The translations under genes and the position numbers were made by a program. Shown here piece by piece: positions 12,706-12,745 of a stretch of DNA of 12,745 nucleotides. Location: the NCBI GenBank assembly GCA_964600865.1, contig CAZRJP010000022.1, positions 1 through 12,745 of the forward strand. The letters run 5' to 3'. The notes under the pieces were generated by a model. It had not been told where the DNA came from. It made no database searches and saw only the letters and a program-made list of their open reading frames with translations. Position 1 is the first letter of the stretch. Every line of letters starts with the position of its first letter. Source of the DNA: WJLC01 sp964600865 (GTDB taxonomy: Archaea > Nanobdellota > Nanobdellia > Pacearchaeales > GW2011-AR1).

Positions 12706-12740
12706 GGCGAGGATACCCAAATTTTTAAATTTGGCGAGGA
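12706..12740 (-). promoter_or_regulatory. Ligase promoter: TATA box bracketed by direct repeats
   Basis: AAATTTAAAAATTT (minus strand, about 12732-12719) is the TATA region, 23-36 nt before the chosen ATG. It sits within an 18-bp inverted repeat, CCAAATTTTTAAATTTGG (12717-12734, 8-base arms). The octamer GGCGAGGA (plus strand) occurs at 12706-12713 and 12733-12740, one copy on each side of the TATA box, 27 bp apart. Such GC-rich words stand out in this AT-rich DNA. Confidence 0.5.
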
Positions 12741-12745
12741 ATCGC

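Noticed and set aside
12697..12720. Upstream TTG start adding 8 residues to the ligase
   Set aside because: The TTG would lie within the TATA region, and the family N-terminus begins at the ATG at 12696.
1..12745. CRISPR array, transposase, prophage or toxin-antitoxin genes
   Set aside because: No regularly spaced repeats, no transposase or integrase motifs and no terminal repeats were seen. All substantial frames belong to housekeeping families except the left-edge fragment.

Overview
The window is a gene-dense, AT-rich piece of an archaeal chromosome. The domain is clear from the genes: archaeal TBP, MCM helicase, an RPA-type single-strand binding protein, aIF1A, aIF2-beta, a Dim2-like KH protein, TYW3, DUF424 and archaeal-style GatC/GatA. 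Strong A/T codon bias, compact genes, Lys-rich proteins and many probably leaderless promoters (a TATA box 22-35 bp before the ATG) suggest a small-genome DPANN lineage of the Woesearchaeota/Pacearchaeota type. That placement is inference, because no rRNA lies in the window.

Layout. Positions 1-198 hold the probable 3' end of an unrecognised gene. The plus strand then carries gatC-gatA (246-1774, overlapping by 7 nt), a metallo-beta-lactamase-fold UPF0173 hydrolase with tyw3 (1816-3038), and ftsZ (3130-4209). ftsZ has its own strong Shine-Dalgarno site and ends at a perfect hairpin plus T-tract terminator. Everything from 4273 to the right edge is on the minus strand. In transcription order it runs: ATP-dependent DNA ligase, TBP, MCM, RPA-like protein (an information-processing block), then aIF2-beta, a small zinc-ribbon-like protein, DUF424, aIF1A and the Dim2-like KH protein (a translation and ribosome-biogenesis block), then tRNA-Asn and a nitroreductase that converges on ftsZ.

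The standout feature is the tRNA-Asn(GUU) gene at 4887-5237 (minus). Its anticodon is split between positions 35 and 36 by a 278-nt intron. This is not the usual archaeal bulge-helix-bulge intron but a group I ribozyme. A P1 helix with the splice-site U-G wobble, a P10 pairing, P2 with a GAAA loop, P3, P4, P5, P6, P7 and P8, and a terminal G can all be drawn from the sequence. The core closely resembles the cyanobacterial/plastid tRNA-Leu (IC3) type. The P1 loop is extended to 94 nt and there is no homing-endonuclease ORF.

A second theme is promoter architecture. Short perfect dyads sit between or beside the TATA box and start codon of ftsZ, mcm, rpa and aIF2-beta. Tandem TATA boxes exactly 20 bp apart precede the TBP gene. 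A pair of GC-rich direct repeats brackets the TATA box of the ligase gene. These are candidate regulatory sites for replication, division and transcription genes; no function has been shown for any of them here.
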